Of a stretch of DNA of 64,000 nt, positions 1 through 11,049 are shown one piece after another. The first letter of the stretch is position 1; every line of letters starts with the position of its first letter. The notes below the pieces were generated by a model. It did not search any database and was not told the DNA's origin. It saw only the letters and a list, made by a program, of their open reading frames with translations. This DNA comes from Daldinia sp. FL1419 (Eukaryota; Ascomycota; Sordariomycetes; Xylariales; Hypoxylaceae), in contig MU623436.1 in the NCBI GenBank assembly GCA_025201765.1, positions 1 through 64,000 on the forward strand. Reading direction: 5' to 3'. A program made the position numbers and the translations under genes.

Positions 1-41
1 TCGTCACGTGGCCCAAATATTAATTCAATAATTTTTTCTTT

Positions 42-85
<44 letters not shown>

Positions 86-411
86 GCTTTCTAATACAAG
101 TCTTTCGTAATTCGACAATATTTGATATTCGCCATCGTACTAGCCGAATATTGAATACTACATAGGTACCTAGGTACACTCTGTGCAGCCTGGTACCTTA
201 GGTGCCCACATAGGTATATTGTGTACATGTAAAGTCCTGTGCATGTAGAGCGCTGCCTCGTCTGATAGATAAGATCTTTTGGTTTCTGGACCCACTATGA
301 TTCAAACTTTAGGTTACGGACGTCTCAAATTTCCAATTCATCAATCGCGACAAAACCTAAACTTCTTCAACATTAAATCTCTTAAATTCCCCATTTTCCC
401 TCTTTCACAAC
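1..411. other. Upstream region of SLT11
   Basis: No coding sequence is supported here. Positions 38-80 hold a T-run followed directly by an A-run, which could fold as a hairpin. An ACCTAGGTA-type palindrome lies at about 164-176. The last 60 bases before the ATG are rich in pyrimidines and A, as in a fungal 5' leader. Confidence 0.5.
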
Positions 412-1581
412 ATGCCACCCCAAATAAAACAAGACCTGAACCGCTCGGGTTGGGAGTCAACTGATTTCCCATCTGTCTGCGAAAATTGCCTACCCCCGAA
501 CCCATACGTCAAAATGCTGAAAGAAGACTACGGCGCCGAATGCAAGATCTGTACGCGACCTTACACAATCTTCTCCTGGGCTGCCGATCGTGCCCACGGC
601 CGCAAAAAACGTACCAACGTCTGTCTTACATGTGCTCGTATGAAGAACTGTTGCCAATGCTGCATGCTTGACTTGCAGTTTGGCCTACCTATTCAACTTC
701 GTGACGCCGCTCTTAAAATGGTCGCGCCCGGTCCCCAAAGCGAAGTTAATCGCGAGTATTTTGCCCAGAACAATGAGAAGGCCCTCGAAGAAGGAAGGGG
801 CACCGAAGAGTACGAGAAAACGGACGAAAAGGCACGTGAGCTGTTACGACGGCTAGCAAACAGTAAGCCATACTTCAGAAAGGGACGGGCGATCGAGGAT
901 GGAAGCGCAACCGAATCAAATCCTCCTGGTAGTTCGAAGGGAGGTAATCCAGTGGTAGGAGCTGGTGTTGGTGGTCCGGGCCCAATACGCACTCGGGACT
1001 CTAGAGCGGCGGCAGCTGTAGGTGCCGGTACAGGATCAAGGTCTGGAAGAGGAGGCAGGCCTTTTCCAAGCGCGTCGCAACTACCACCGGGCCCGAAAGA
1101 TTGGATCCCGCCCTCTGACAAGTCTATCATGAGTCTATTTGTTACCGGAGTCGAAGATGACCTGCCCGAATATAAAATTAGAGACTTTTTTAAAGAGCAC
1201 GGTAAGATCAAGTCGCTGATCTGTAGTCATATGTCACACTGCGCATTCATCAATTACGAGACGCGAGAGGCTGCTGAGAAAGCAGCTGAGGCTTGCCAGG
1301 GCCGGGCGGTGATTGCGGGCTGCCCCCTGCGAGTACGATGGAGCTTACCTAAAGCTATCGGGACAATGAATAAGGAAGAAAGGGCTACTATGGCTCGCGA
1401 TGGACGGTCCGCATTTCCGGACCAGCGGCGAGGAAACGGCCCCAAAGCGATCGGAGCACCGCCCTCTCAAGGCGGGACAAACCAGGCGGGAACAACACAA
1501 GATCCAGATAACATGTCTACCTTAGTGGCGCCACCACCGGGAGCAGCAGATGTCAACTATGCTAGTCTGTCCGGAGACTAG
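412..1581 (+). CDS. SLT11: Pre-mRNA-splicing factor SLT11/ECM2 (RBM22-like)
   Basis: A single exon encodes 389 residues. The N-terminal part carries the paired Cys motifs of the SLT11/Cwc2/RBM22 family: CENC near residue 23, CKIC near 44, then a VCLTCAR segment and a closing CQCC. A flexible Gly/Ala/Arg-rich linker (about 180-225) leads to an RRM at about 240-315, and a low-complexity tail follows. In this family the protein binds U6 snRNA near the catalytic core of the activated spliceosome and works with the NineTeen complex in the nucleus; that role is family knowledge. The start is the first ATG after a pyrimidine-rich leader and gives the normal family N-terminus. Length and domain order match fungal SLT11. 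Confidence 0.93.
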   Translation: MPPQIKQDLNRSGWESTDFPSVCENCLPPNPYVKMLKEDYGAECKICTRPYTIFSWAADRAHGRKKRTNVCLTCARMKNCCQCCMLDLQFGLPIQLRDAALKMVAPGPQSEVNREYFAQNNEKALEEGRGTEEYEKTDEKARELLRRLANSKPYFRKGRAIEDGSATESNPPGSSKGGNPVVGAGVGGPGPIRTRDSRAAAAVGAGTGSRSGRGGRPFPSASQLPPGPKDWIPPSDKSIMSLFVTGVEDDLPEYKIRDFFKEHGKIKSLICSHMSHCAFINYETREAAEKAAEACQGRAVIAGCPLRVRWSLPKAIGTMNKEERATMARDGRSAFPDQRRGNGPKAIGAPPSQGGTNQAGTTQDPDNMSTLVAPPPGAADVNYASLSGD

Positions 1582-2695
1582 AGCGCGGGAGTTTTGTTTA
1601 TTGCATGGGCGGCGTTTGAGCATGGCGATTACAATAGGGTTTCAGTGAGATATCTATCACATGGATGCGCAGCCACTACAGAGTGGCTATGATGTTTGTT
1701 TTTACACTGCGGGTATCATAATATAATACAAGACTCCAAGAGCCTGACCTCATGGTATGTTATCTATCGGCACACGTCTTCCCATCAATCTTAGCTGTCT
1801 GTCCGTTAGGGAATTTAACCGTGTCGTTATCACCACGTTCCGTATCCTCGTGTATCCGTAGTTCTAAATCATCCATTAGGGACCATTCTTACCCCGACCA
1901 AAATTTTATGGAACTGGAAACGTACTATATATTTCGCCGTCTTTCCTCCCCTGTACTATGTTCTGCCGTAATATGGCAGCAACTTCTTCGGCATGCTTTA
2001 TAGCGCCGGGTAACTCGGGGTCTGTTGATTCCAGGGAGGCGTTGACACGGAAACTTTCACGTATCGAGGCTCGTGCCGCGGTTAATACTCGTTCATCTCC
2101 TAGGTAACAAGGTCAATAACTTGTAGTCAAAGTGAATATCAATCTATTCCAACCTTGGAAAGCTACCCTCGCTGCGCGGAGAAGACCTCTATAAGCTTGT
2201 AAGGCCATTATGCTGGACTAGCAACTCGAGTGTAATTCTGTAATTAGAAATTCCAGTCAGATGAGGGAACAAAGTTAATTGATTATGTGTCTATCACGTA
2301 ATAATCGTATGTATATGATTAGATGCTAAATATTTACAAGAGAAGTTTCTGGAGCCATTTGACTTTCCTCTTGGTGGAAATCGGAAAAAAAGGTTGTGGC
2401 TAAAGAAGGTAGTCCCAAGGCTGTGGCTAATGACTCCCATAAATCTGGCAGGTACCTACCTTGGTCGCGTTGGATAGGTAGGCTCCATCCATAGGTATGG
2501 ATGTACGTGCATGTACCTAAGTATATCTATGCATGTATCTCCGTACCTATCCACTACCTATCAGAATTCCAAGGTTTCTAGGTTAGTTAGATAAGAAAAA
2601 AAATAAAAAGTCAAAATAATCCTTCTTTTTACCCCACGAAAGCTTTTTTTTCCCATCCCTTCAAACTCTCGGACGTATACGGCAATTATAACACA
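1582..2695. other. Intergenic, SLT11 to zuotin
   Basis: No supported gene. The open frames are short and have no recognisable motif. AT-rich DNA with partial ACCTAGGTA/ACCTACC repeats at about 2450-2560 precedes the zuotin start; the final 60 bases are a T/C-rich leader. Confidence 0.5.
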
Positions 2696-4100
2696 ATGAC
2701 TGCTTCAACTATAGTAGCACGGCCGCTACCCGCCCTACCGGAAGGTTGGTCCGCAGAAAAGGATTTCAAACCAATTGGTTCCATTACTGCGTCAACTCAA
2801 CGTACTATCGAACCTGTCGGCCCTCATTTTCTTGCACATGCTCGCCGTGCCCGCCATAAGCGTACATTCTCCGAAGATGACCGAATTCAAGCCCAGGAAA
2901 GCGCCAAGAAAATCGAGAAAGACGATGAGAGTGACGTTAGCGAGCCTGAGGATCCTTTAATGCTCCAACGAGAAGCCAAAGACTGGAAGGTGAGGATATC
3001 TCCGATATTCACGGCCTACTTGCTATTATTTACGGCCCGCTAACGGTTCAATATAGTCGCAAGATCATTACCAAGTTCTCGGCTTATCCAAGTACCGATG
3101 GAAGGCAACAGAGGAACAGATCAAGCGTGCTCACCGCAAAAAGGTCCTAAAGCACCACCCCGACAAGAAGGCCGCCCAAGGTAGCACTGAGGACGACAAT
3201 TTCTTCAAATGTATCCAGAAAGCTACCGAAGTCCTGCTTGACCCCGTTAAGCGTCGTCAATTCGATTCGGTGGATGAAAAGGCTGATGTTGATCCACCCA
3301 CAAAGAAAGAGCTGGCTAAGGGTAACTACTATAAGCTATGGAGCCGCGTCTTCAAGTCTGAGGCGCGCTTCTCCAAACAGCAGCCCGTACCCACATTCGG
3401 TGATGAGAACTCGACCAAGGAAGAAGTTGAAAACTTCTACAACTTCTGGTACAATTTCGACTCGTGGCGCTCTTTTGAATACTTAGACGAGGACGTACCG
3501 GATGACAACGAGAATCGTGACCAGAAGCGTCACATGGAGCGCAAGAATGCCAACGCCCGCAGGAAGAAGAAGGCTGAGGACAACGCGCGTCTACGGAAGC
3601 TTCTCGACGACTGCTCCGCCGGTGACGAGCGCATTAAGAAGTTCCGCCAAGAAGCGAATGCAGCCAAAAACAAGAAGCGTCTCGACAAGGAAGCCGCGGA
3701 GAAGAAGGCCAAAGAAGATGCTCGCCTGAAGAAGGAAGCGGAAGAAAAGGCCGCCAAGGAGGCAGAGGAGAAGGCCAAAGCCGAGCGCGAAGCCAACAAG
3801 AAAGCGAAGGAGGCCGCCAAGAACGCCGTCAAGAAGAACAAACGTGTGCTACGTGGTTCCGTCAAGGATGCCAACTACTTTGCCGGCGATGGAGATGCCA
3901 GCCCCTCTCAGATCGATGCTGTGCTAAACGACGTTGAGCTTGTGCAGAGTAAGATAGATGCCGACGAGATCGCGGCGCTAGCCGGAAAGCTAGGTGGTCT
4001 GAAGGTCGCGGACGAGATCAAGGGCGTGTGGAGCGAGGAGGTCAAGAGATTGGTCGCTGCCGGTAAGCTGAAGGATGGCGAGGCCAAGGCGTTGGTATAA
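2696..4100 (+). CDS. ZUO1: Zuotin, ribosome-associated J-domain co-chaperone
   Basis: Two exons, 2696-2989 and 3057-4100, are joined across a 67-nt phase-0 intron (GTGAGG...ATATAG) and give 445 residues, close to yeast zuotin (433). The J domain begins just after the junction, with the HPD tripeptide at residues 132-134. A zuotin homology region follows, then a long Lys/Glu/Ala-rich helix (about 260-345), which in the family contacts ribosomal RNA, and a C-terminal helical bundle. Zuotin pairs with an atypical Hsp70 (Ssz1) as the ribosome-associated complex and stimulates the Hsp70 Ssb on nascent chains; this is family knowledge. The intron, absent from any single open frame, is confirmed because it restores the J domain in frame. 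Confidence 0.95.
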
Positions 4101-4869
4101 ATAGGCTTATTCCTCGCTTGCCCATAAAAAATAATAACCTTGGATTCTCCATCCTGTAATTATTATTACTCGCCTACATCAAGCGAATATAATATCGTTT
4201 TGAAAACGGCTACAGACAAGTGTGGCTTCATAGAGACATTCCCTGACAAGACTCAATCCGGGTCGCTCTCCCGATGATCATGAAATTATCAAATGCTCGT
4301 TATGTCTCCCTCTTCCGCCATATCTTGGGCTTGTGCATTGGCTCCTGGATCCTATTTCTTTTTACATAACCTTAGGCTCCTGCCAAGATTAGTTACCCGT
4401 CTAGAGCCTACGAAGAATCGGAGATGGATAACACAGGCAGTATAGGTGGGACGCGTAGTTATAAATATCCTTGATATTATTCCCATGTTAGAATTAGGCT
4501 TATTTTGTACTGTAACCAAAGCCAGCTGCGGAGCAAGATCCCCCTTTTCTGTGCCAAGAGGACTATCCCATACTTGACCTATTCCGGCTGCAACTGGTGC
4601 TTCAGATTGGTGCATTAATAAAGACAGGCATTGGCACCGACAACATATCATGGAATCGATTACTCCGGCACAATAATACCACTCTCGTAGGTAACCAAAT
4701 TGCCCCTGGCGCTCCGGTGGAGGATTATACCGTAACAACATGAATTTCACTATTCACCCTTCAGTTGATGTATAAAAAGGGGACTATCATACACTCCTAC
4801 CTGCCTAATTACAATGAGATGACCATCCCATACTGTTTCCACATTCTTAGAACCACTGCGAATCTCACA
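4101..4869. promoter_or_regulatory. Intergenic and promoter of the beta-helix gene
   Basis: No gene is seen. A good TATA box (TATAAAAAGG) lies at 4771-4780, about 95 bases upstream of the chosen ATG at 4870. An in-frame ATG at 4768 overlaps the TATA box itself, so it should lie upstream of the transcription start and was not used. Confidence 0.55.
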
Positions 4870-5934
4870 ATGGCTCGGTCTTTTATAATCGCAGCCGCGT
4901 TTGCACTTGCAGCTGTCGCCCAGGCACAATGCGGCTCCGGTACCCCAGATGCTACCGTGACCGGCTCTGGGAACTCTTTCAAGGCCGCCAAAGGGTCTAG
5001 TTCAGTATACTCTGGCTCCGACTACCGTGCGGCAATACAAGCCGCTGTGGACTCAATAAGCAGCGGCCAACGTGTGTCTATCATGGCCTCGGGCTCCATC
5101 GGTGCAAATACTATCACCATTGGCAGTGGTAAAACTTTCGAGGGCTGTGGTACTATCGACGTTGGGAACCGTGCCGGTCACGGTGCAATTGAGTCGTTAA
5201 ACACATCCGGTGTTAAAATTCCTTTTCTTACCATGACCGGCAATCCGTACTTTGGCTTACGATTCTACGGCACCAAGGACTTGGTTCTTGGGAAGATAAC
5301 GATGAATCTTAGTGGTGGTCTAGGTATCCGCTTCGACCGAGACGCGGCTGCAAACTCAAACGTGAAAATGGATGTTATCACGGTCACCGGCGCTGGTAGC
5401 CATGCTGTAGAAACGTGGAATATTGACGGCCTTGAAATTAACCAGGTTATCGCCAAGGACGTCGGCGAGTGTGGCTTACTACTCCAAAAGACCACCAACG
5501 CCAAGGTTAAGCTCGTCGATGGTGATAATGTCGCTAAAGACACCGGGTATGCAACATTTCGCATGGCGAACAACAACGGGCAAAATCCTAACGGCAACTA
5601 CAACACTAACGTCTACGTCGACAAAGTCGTTTCTCGTGGTGGCGGCCGCGGTATCTTCTGCGTCTCGCAATCAGGAGGAGCCGTTATAGAGAACGTCGAC
5701 CTCTCTAGCAACGGCAATAATGCTATCCTTATTGAGAATTGTTACAACGTTTCTATCCGCGGCGGCACTGTTAATGGGGGAGGAGAAGTGCGTCTTGCAG
5801 CCCGTGACGAATTTCCAAACAACCGCGATATCTGGGTTACGTTGACTGTGAATAATAACTCCGTTCGTGAGTCTCCTTGTGGCGATAATACCAACTGGAC
5901 AATTGAAGGCAACGCCAGTAAGAATATTTGCTGA
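4870..5934 (+). CDS. Secreted right-handed beta-helix protein (pectin-lyase-like fold)
   Basis: An intronless gene for 354 residues. The first 19 residues form a clear signal peptide (MARSFIIAAAFALAAVAQA). The mature part has repeated short strands with regular Asn, Gly and Val, such as ENVDLSSNGNNAILIENC, the periodicity of a parallel beta-helix as in pectate/pectin lyases and related polysaccharide-active proteins. The chosen start gives the signal peptide directly and sits about 95 bases downstream of a TATA box. I cannot assign a CAZy family or substrate: no catalytic motif was identified with confidence. It probably acts outside the cell on plant or microbial polysaccharide, which is inference from fold and secretion. 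Several NxS/T sequons suggest glycosylation. Confidence 0.85.
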   Translation: MARSFIIAAAFALAAVAQAQCGSGTPDATVTGSGNSFKAAKGSSSVYSGSDYRAAIQAAVDSISSGQRVSIMASGSIGANTITIGSGKTFEGCGTIDVGNRAGHGAIESLNTSGVKIPFLTMTGNPYFGLRFYGTKDLVLGKITMNLSGGLGIRFDRDAAANSNVKMDVITVTGAGSHAVETWNIDGLEINQVIAKDVGECGLLLQKTTNAKVKLVDGDNVAKDTGYATFRMANNNGQNPNGNYNTNVYVDKVVSRGGGRGIFCVSQSGGAVIENVDLSSNGNNAILIENCYNVSIRGGTVNGGGEVRLAARDEFPNNRDIWVTLTVNNNSVRESPCGDNTNWTIEGNASKNIC

Positions 5935-6264
5935 GTGTCTCAAGTCATATTGTATCTAGCGAACAACAATATCAGGGGCAGTTTTATGTTTAGGTAGTTG
6001 AGGAGTATTTTTTATTTTTTCGGTGAGGCCATCTTGATTCTTTCGTCGTGGCCAACCGCAATCATGTCGTGTGACCACGGCACGAATCCCATAGGTTATA
6101 GCTGGTTGCTTAATACCTATTCGACGCCCAATAAACGAACAACCGTGGCACCATTAAACGCCAACTGCATGTACCAACCATCCAAACCCTCATGAATCAT
6201 TCGCATCTCCATCCAACTTCATCCAACTTCATCCTAGCATTCCAAGGGGCATAGTTGCTGGAAA
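5935..6264. other. Intergenic spacer
   Basis: No gene is seen. The stretch contains the 3' region of the beta-helix gene and the leader of the following gene, including a short tandem duplication of CCATCCAACTTCAT-like sequence near 6210-6235. Confidence 0.4.
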
Positions 6265-8766
6265 ATGGCGAGATTCACCCTAAACCCAACTGCCTTCGTC
6301 TTCGACTTCAAGCCAAGCCTAGAGCACCGATCCAATGATCCTGACCTAGCGCCTCAGGAGCCTACCAAGACGCTCATAACACCTAGCAATTCGCGAGCTC
6401 AAGTACCCTGTCGATTCTTTCAGCAAGGCCGGTGCCGAAATGGTGATTCTTGCCCGTACTTGCACGCGAATAGTTCTGCACCCAATGACTCCTCCCAGGG
6501 AACGTCAACTGAGGTAAAAACAACCTCCAACTAAGCGATTACCTCTCACGACTCATGGTTATTGCAGATCGATACGGCCCCCAAGTCGGGCAATATCACT
6601 CGCACTATCTGCGGTGCCTTGGTTCACTTTGAAAAGGGCGCCACCGTAGAAAAGGTAGCATTATCGTCGGATTTTTCTAGCGTCCAAATCACCCAGCTTC
6701 CGCAAAATAGTACACGAGAGTCCGTTTTAGACCTCCTTAGATCTTATGGTATAAACGTGCCTCAAGAAACCGAGATTCACGTCACCCATGATCGAGATTC
6801 CTGGAGTGCCCTGGTAAGAGTCGAAGATCCCGAGTTTGCTAAGACGGCCGGGGAAAAGCTTAGCCCGCAAAGCGCTCTCCCCTCAACACGACAGCTACGG
6901 CCAATAGCCACCCCAGTAGCTAATCCTATACAAACGGATTCAAATACTCTCCGTGTAGATTGCTGCAAGGTCCATATATCCTGGCACAAGCCTTATAAGC
7001 CAGCATGGCTCAACTTCGGCACCGAGGCGATTGCTAAACGAGTTTATAATAACTTTCGGGATGGGACATATAAGATTCTCGGCCAACGTATTCATTGCAA
7101 TATTCCAGCTCGTGGAGAAGGGCGCTTTAATCCTTTAGCATGGACGTGCTTATTGGAAGTACCGGCCCCTGCAACAGAGTCTGATATTAAGGAGTCCATC
7201 TACCATAAAATGAACAACCCGCGAGGACTCCAGCTTGGGAAGCCTACATATACTGTCGATGATGAGACATGTTCGGCAGAAATCCAATCATTATTCACGT
7301 CTATTGGGACTCTGGACTGGTGGGAATTTACTCCCGACACCGCCGGGAAACGCATGAAGGCATGCGCGCGATTCCAAAATGAAGGCGACGCTAGAATAGC
7401 CGTTAGAACACTTGACGAAAAACCACTTCCTTTTAACAAAAAGGCAAACCTCACCGTTCGGTTGGTTCATACGGCGAAATTCAAGGTTCATGCGAAGATC
7501 TACGAAGCAGTCCAAGCTCAACTCAAAGCAAATATTAGAAGTTGGAAGGTTTCGCATTTAACTTACGTGGCTTACGAAAATTCTAGCCCCCCAAAATGGT
7601 ACCGGGTTCTGAAACTTGAGGGAGAAGCAGAAAAAGAAGTAGCCGCAGCACAAAGCACCATCACCAGGATTATATCTGGTATAGTGGCTAAGAATAATTC
7701 TTCTGCCTTGTGGCACCCGGCTCTGAGTAAGAACGGGTTGCTTTTCGACCAAATTAGAGAGGTAGAAAGGAGAAATAGGATCGCCATTGTCCGGAACAAA
7801 GTCAAATCACAACTTCGGTTATACGGGTCGCAAGCGGCTTGCCGAGCTGCCCAAGCCGAAATAATCAGATTGCTGCGAGACGAATCTTCCCAGGATTTCT
7901 ATATCCAGCTTGAGGACTACCAGCTCTTGTGGGTGCTTCGGGGAGGGTTGAAGAAGATGGAGAAAAGGTTAGGCTCCGACAAGATTTCCTTTGATATTAC
8001 ATCGAAACCGAAACACATTACTATTTATGGTACTGTCAGAGATTACGATATAGCGGCTACTATGGTTACCGAAAAAGAAGAAATAAAGAATGAGATAAGC
8101 ATTCAAGATGGTCGTGATTGCTCAGTATGCTGGAACGAAGCTGAAGACCCAATTCGCACTCAATGCGGCCATTCCTATTGCTTTGACTGCTTTGAGAACC
8201 TTTGCTTCTCAGCCACGACACAAATCGCCGAAGCACTTATTTCGTGCGTTGGAGGGTCAGGCAGTTGCTCTAAAGTGATGAGCCTCTTGGAGTTGCAGGA
8301 GCATCTCTCATCGAATTCGTTTGAGGAACTGTTAGAGAAATCCTTTCGTTCGTATCTGCAACATCATCCACATTTGTTTAACTTTTGCCCATCTGCGGAC
8401 TGTGGGTTCATTTATCGGGTAAACTCCCTACCCAGAGCACAGATGTGTCCTAACTGTCACATACTCGTATGTACAGTATGCCAAGCTCAGCATGGAGTTA
8501 TGTCGTGCGGAGATTACAAGGATATCTCAACTGGAGGATTCGAAGCTTTTCGAAGATTGAAACAAGCTATTGGAATCAAAGATTGTCCTAAGTGCAGAGC
8601 CCCTATTGAGAAGAGTGATGGGTGTAACCATATAGCCTGTCGATGTGGTGCACATATCTGCTGGGTTTGCTTGAAGACTTTCACAGCAAGTGGTGACTGT
8701 TATGAACATATGGGAAGGGTACATGGTGGAATCGGGTTGGAACAACTTCAGGCCATGTATGGTTAG
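6265..8766 (+). CDS. CCCH zinc finger and RBR (RING-IBR-RING) E3 ubiquitin ligase
   Basis: Two exons, 6265-6513 and 6568-8766, are joined across a 54-nt phase-0 intron and give 815 residues. A CCCH zinc finger (C-x5-C-x5-C-x3-H: CRFFQQGRCRNGDSCPYLH) lies near residues 50-68. A long central part contains RRM/KH-like segments that I cannot name firmly. RING1 starts at Cys601 (CSVC...CGHSYC...C), followed by an IBR with further Cys pairs, and RING2 with the DGCNH motif whose Cys769 aligns with the catalytic cysteine of HHARI-type ligases. RBR ligases accept ubiquitin from an E2 on that cysteine and pass it to substrate. The CCCH plus RBR combination suggests an RNA-linked target; that link is inference. 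The gene looks intact. Confidence 0.9.
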
Positions 8767-10541
8767 GAAATGACCTTGAATAGGGCCTAGGTAGCTAAGT
8801 AAGACTATCGGGATTCTGGCCTGTGCTACATATGGGACAAGGGGCTTGTTCTATATGTGGTCGTCCTTGGCCATGGTTGTAGGTAGGTTCCTCGCGGAAC
8901 AACGAAGTTGTTTCCTTGCTTCTTGGTCTGCCCCGTGACAAAGACGTAGGTACCTAGCTAAGTTATATCTACTACACAGTGTTGCATCATATAAACGTAT
9001 CGAAGCTAAGGATATGTACAATGAGAATTTACACCTTCTACAGGCTACTACTCTATTTATGCTAGCAGACGGAAGGTTTTTCTGCCGTAATACTAGGTAC
9101 TGACACCTAAACGCCTCCTCGCCTCCTCGCCTCGTAACGATTTTAGCATTTATATGGATGACACAAACTAGAACATCTAGCCATATAACTCAGCCCACGG
9201 GATACTAGGTACTAAGGTAACTAACTACCCTATCGAACCTTTCCAGCCCATCCCCCGAGCTACCACCCACGGGTAATCCATTACTGAAACCACATGAAAT
9301 CTAGAAAAAGAAAGGATCCAAAGGAAAAACCCGCTCGAGCTATGACACGATCTTCCTGGGAAGCATGAAGGTGATGACATGTAATAAATAGCATCAAGAT
9401 GATTAGCAAGTTATATTTTGAATTATTTGTTAGGTTGGTTTGGAAATAGGTAGTATCCCAGCTGCTACCTGATCCCTAGTACAGCAGTAGGCAGCGTAGG
9501 TTAATACCTAACTCGGTATATTTAAATTTTGAAAACCACAGATGCAAATGGATAAATAGAAATAGAATGAGACGAGTTGATTTAATATTTCTAGAAGGTA
9601 CGTACCTGGGTGGGCAATTCGTTCGTTGATCGAGGTCGTAAGATATGAACGTGGGGACGCCATCAAGATCAGTAGGAATAAGGGGGGAAAATAGGAGCAC
9701 CAAAAGGAATTTATTCCGATTTATTTGATTAAATTCTTATTGGGATATTTTAAATCAGAGGTACTTTGCTACAAAAAAAAATACAAAAAAAGGTTCATAA
9801 ATATCATTGGATCATATATTGCAGAATCAGTGATTTGATATGGCGGTTTGATCTAAAATATTCCCAGGAACAACGCTAGGCAACGCGTTACAAGGTGAGT
9901 ACCTACCTGTATATTGTATTCCAGTACATGCTCTTATGATTGCAAAAGTATAATTCCTAGGTGGTTGGTCGAATTTATGTGGTTGATACTGTATATAAAT
10001 AAATTTGTGTGGGTACCTTGGTCACTTGAATCACTACCTAGGTAGGTACAATAGGTATGGACCTAGTAAAGGAAGGCACGATAGGTAAAAAATAAGATGT
10101 ACATACGTGATTAAAGAAGGTACGTACGTACATTTAGTAAAATTAGGTAGGAAAGTGCGAATTGATCTTGATTTCGCAAATCAGCATTTCGAAATCAGTA
10201 ACCCGAAATATTTTAGTATATAAACATGACCACTCCCCCCCTTCTTCTCTCTCTTCCACTTCCACTCTCTCCATCACACACCAACAATTAATATTTCAAC
10301 ACTACAAATCCTTCCTCAATTTATTATTCCTTTCTCTCCTCTTCAAAGTATACAATAAACAATCAGTAAGTGATCACTACCATACCTAATACCCTTTACC
10401 ACTCCCCATCTCAAACCAAATCTCCATCCTCCTTCTACCACTCATCTCTCAACTTCACCTTTCCGTCCCTCATTCCATAACATCTTTACCGACTCTTTTA
10501 TCTATTGGATGTTTCTTTAGACATCTATTCTGTTCTTCACT
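8767..10541. other. Gene-poor AT-rich intergenic region
   Basis: About 1.8 kb without a supported gene. It contains many ACCTAGGTA/GTACCTACC fragments (for example about 8948, 9208, 9900, 10030-10060, 10085-10130). From about 10219 a TATATAAAC box is followed by a strongly pyrimidine-rich leader-like stretch, and a GTAAGT donor-like site at 10366, as if a transcript began near 10240. Confidence 0.45.
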
Positions 10542-10839
10542 ATGGTTCTTTCAAGTTTTTTTTTTTTTTTTTTAAAAAAAAAAAGTTTTTCTGGGCGAAT
10601 CTTCTATACTCCCAACTCTATGTATCGCCCAGTTCTCGCGCAACGAATAGCAGATCTTGTGCGTAAGCGACAAGATATCTAATCAATAATAGGCCAAGAG
10701 CATCAATTACATCAACATTAACAACACCGGAAATGCAGGCTCCTTTTCCCTTCAGGTCAGCGGCCTTGTGATCATGTGGATGACCTACGTGCCGCTGGCC
10801 TGGATCTCTCTTAAGTGGCTTTGCCATTTATGGGAATAG
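10542..10839 (+). CDS. Possible small spliced membrane protein (doubtful)
   Basis: A candidate only. An ATG at 10542 (or in frame at 10620) reads MYRPVLAQRIADLV and meets a GTAAGC donor at about 10663. Splicing to an AG at about 10739, after an ATTAAC branch-like site, continues in frame into a hydrophobic C-terminus (SGLVIMWMTYVPLAWISL) ending at TAG 10839. The upstream ATG would read through the poly-T/poly-A run at 10556-10584, which argues for the downstream start. The product resembles nothing I recognise. A TATA box and pyrimidine-rich leader upstream, and a consensus intron downstream, suggest the region is transcribed, but whether this is a real protein is open. Confidence 0.2.
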
Positions 10840-10929
10840 GAGCACCCTTACCTCAAGAGACCGTCGACATACCCCTCTAGCTCCAACCAAACCCATGCTG
10901 ACTCCGGCCAATTATTAAATTATTTTTTT

Positions 10930-10993
10930 GTAAGTACACCGACAGCGACCGCATGATTCTCCCCATATATGTTACTAACCTACGAGTCACCAG
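10930..10993 (+). other. Consensus spliceosomal intron with no clear host ORF
   Basis: A GTAAGT donor at 10930, a perfect TACTAAC branch point at 10973-10979 and a CAG acceptor ending at 10993 give a 64-nt intron like those in the real genes of this window. No reading frame around it is convincing, so it may belong to an untranslated region or a long non-coding transcript. Confidence 0.4.
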
Positions 10994-11049
10994 TACCGAC
11001 AACAACGACAACAATATCATTACTAACAACAGAATTATCAACACGATTA

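Noticed and set aside
4768..4869. In-frame ATG upstream of the beta-helix gene
   Set aside because: It overlaps the TATA box at 4771 and would bury the signal peptide inside the protein.
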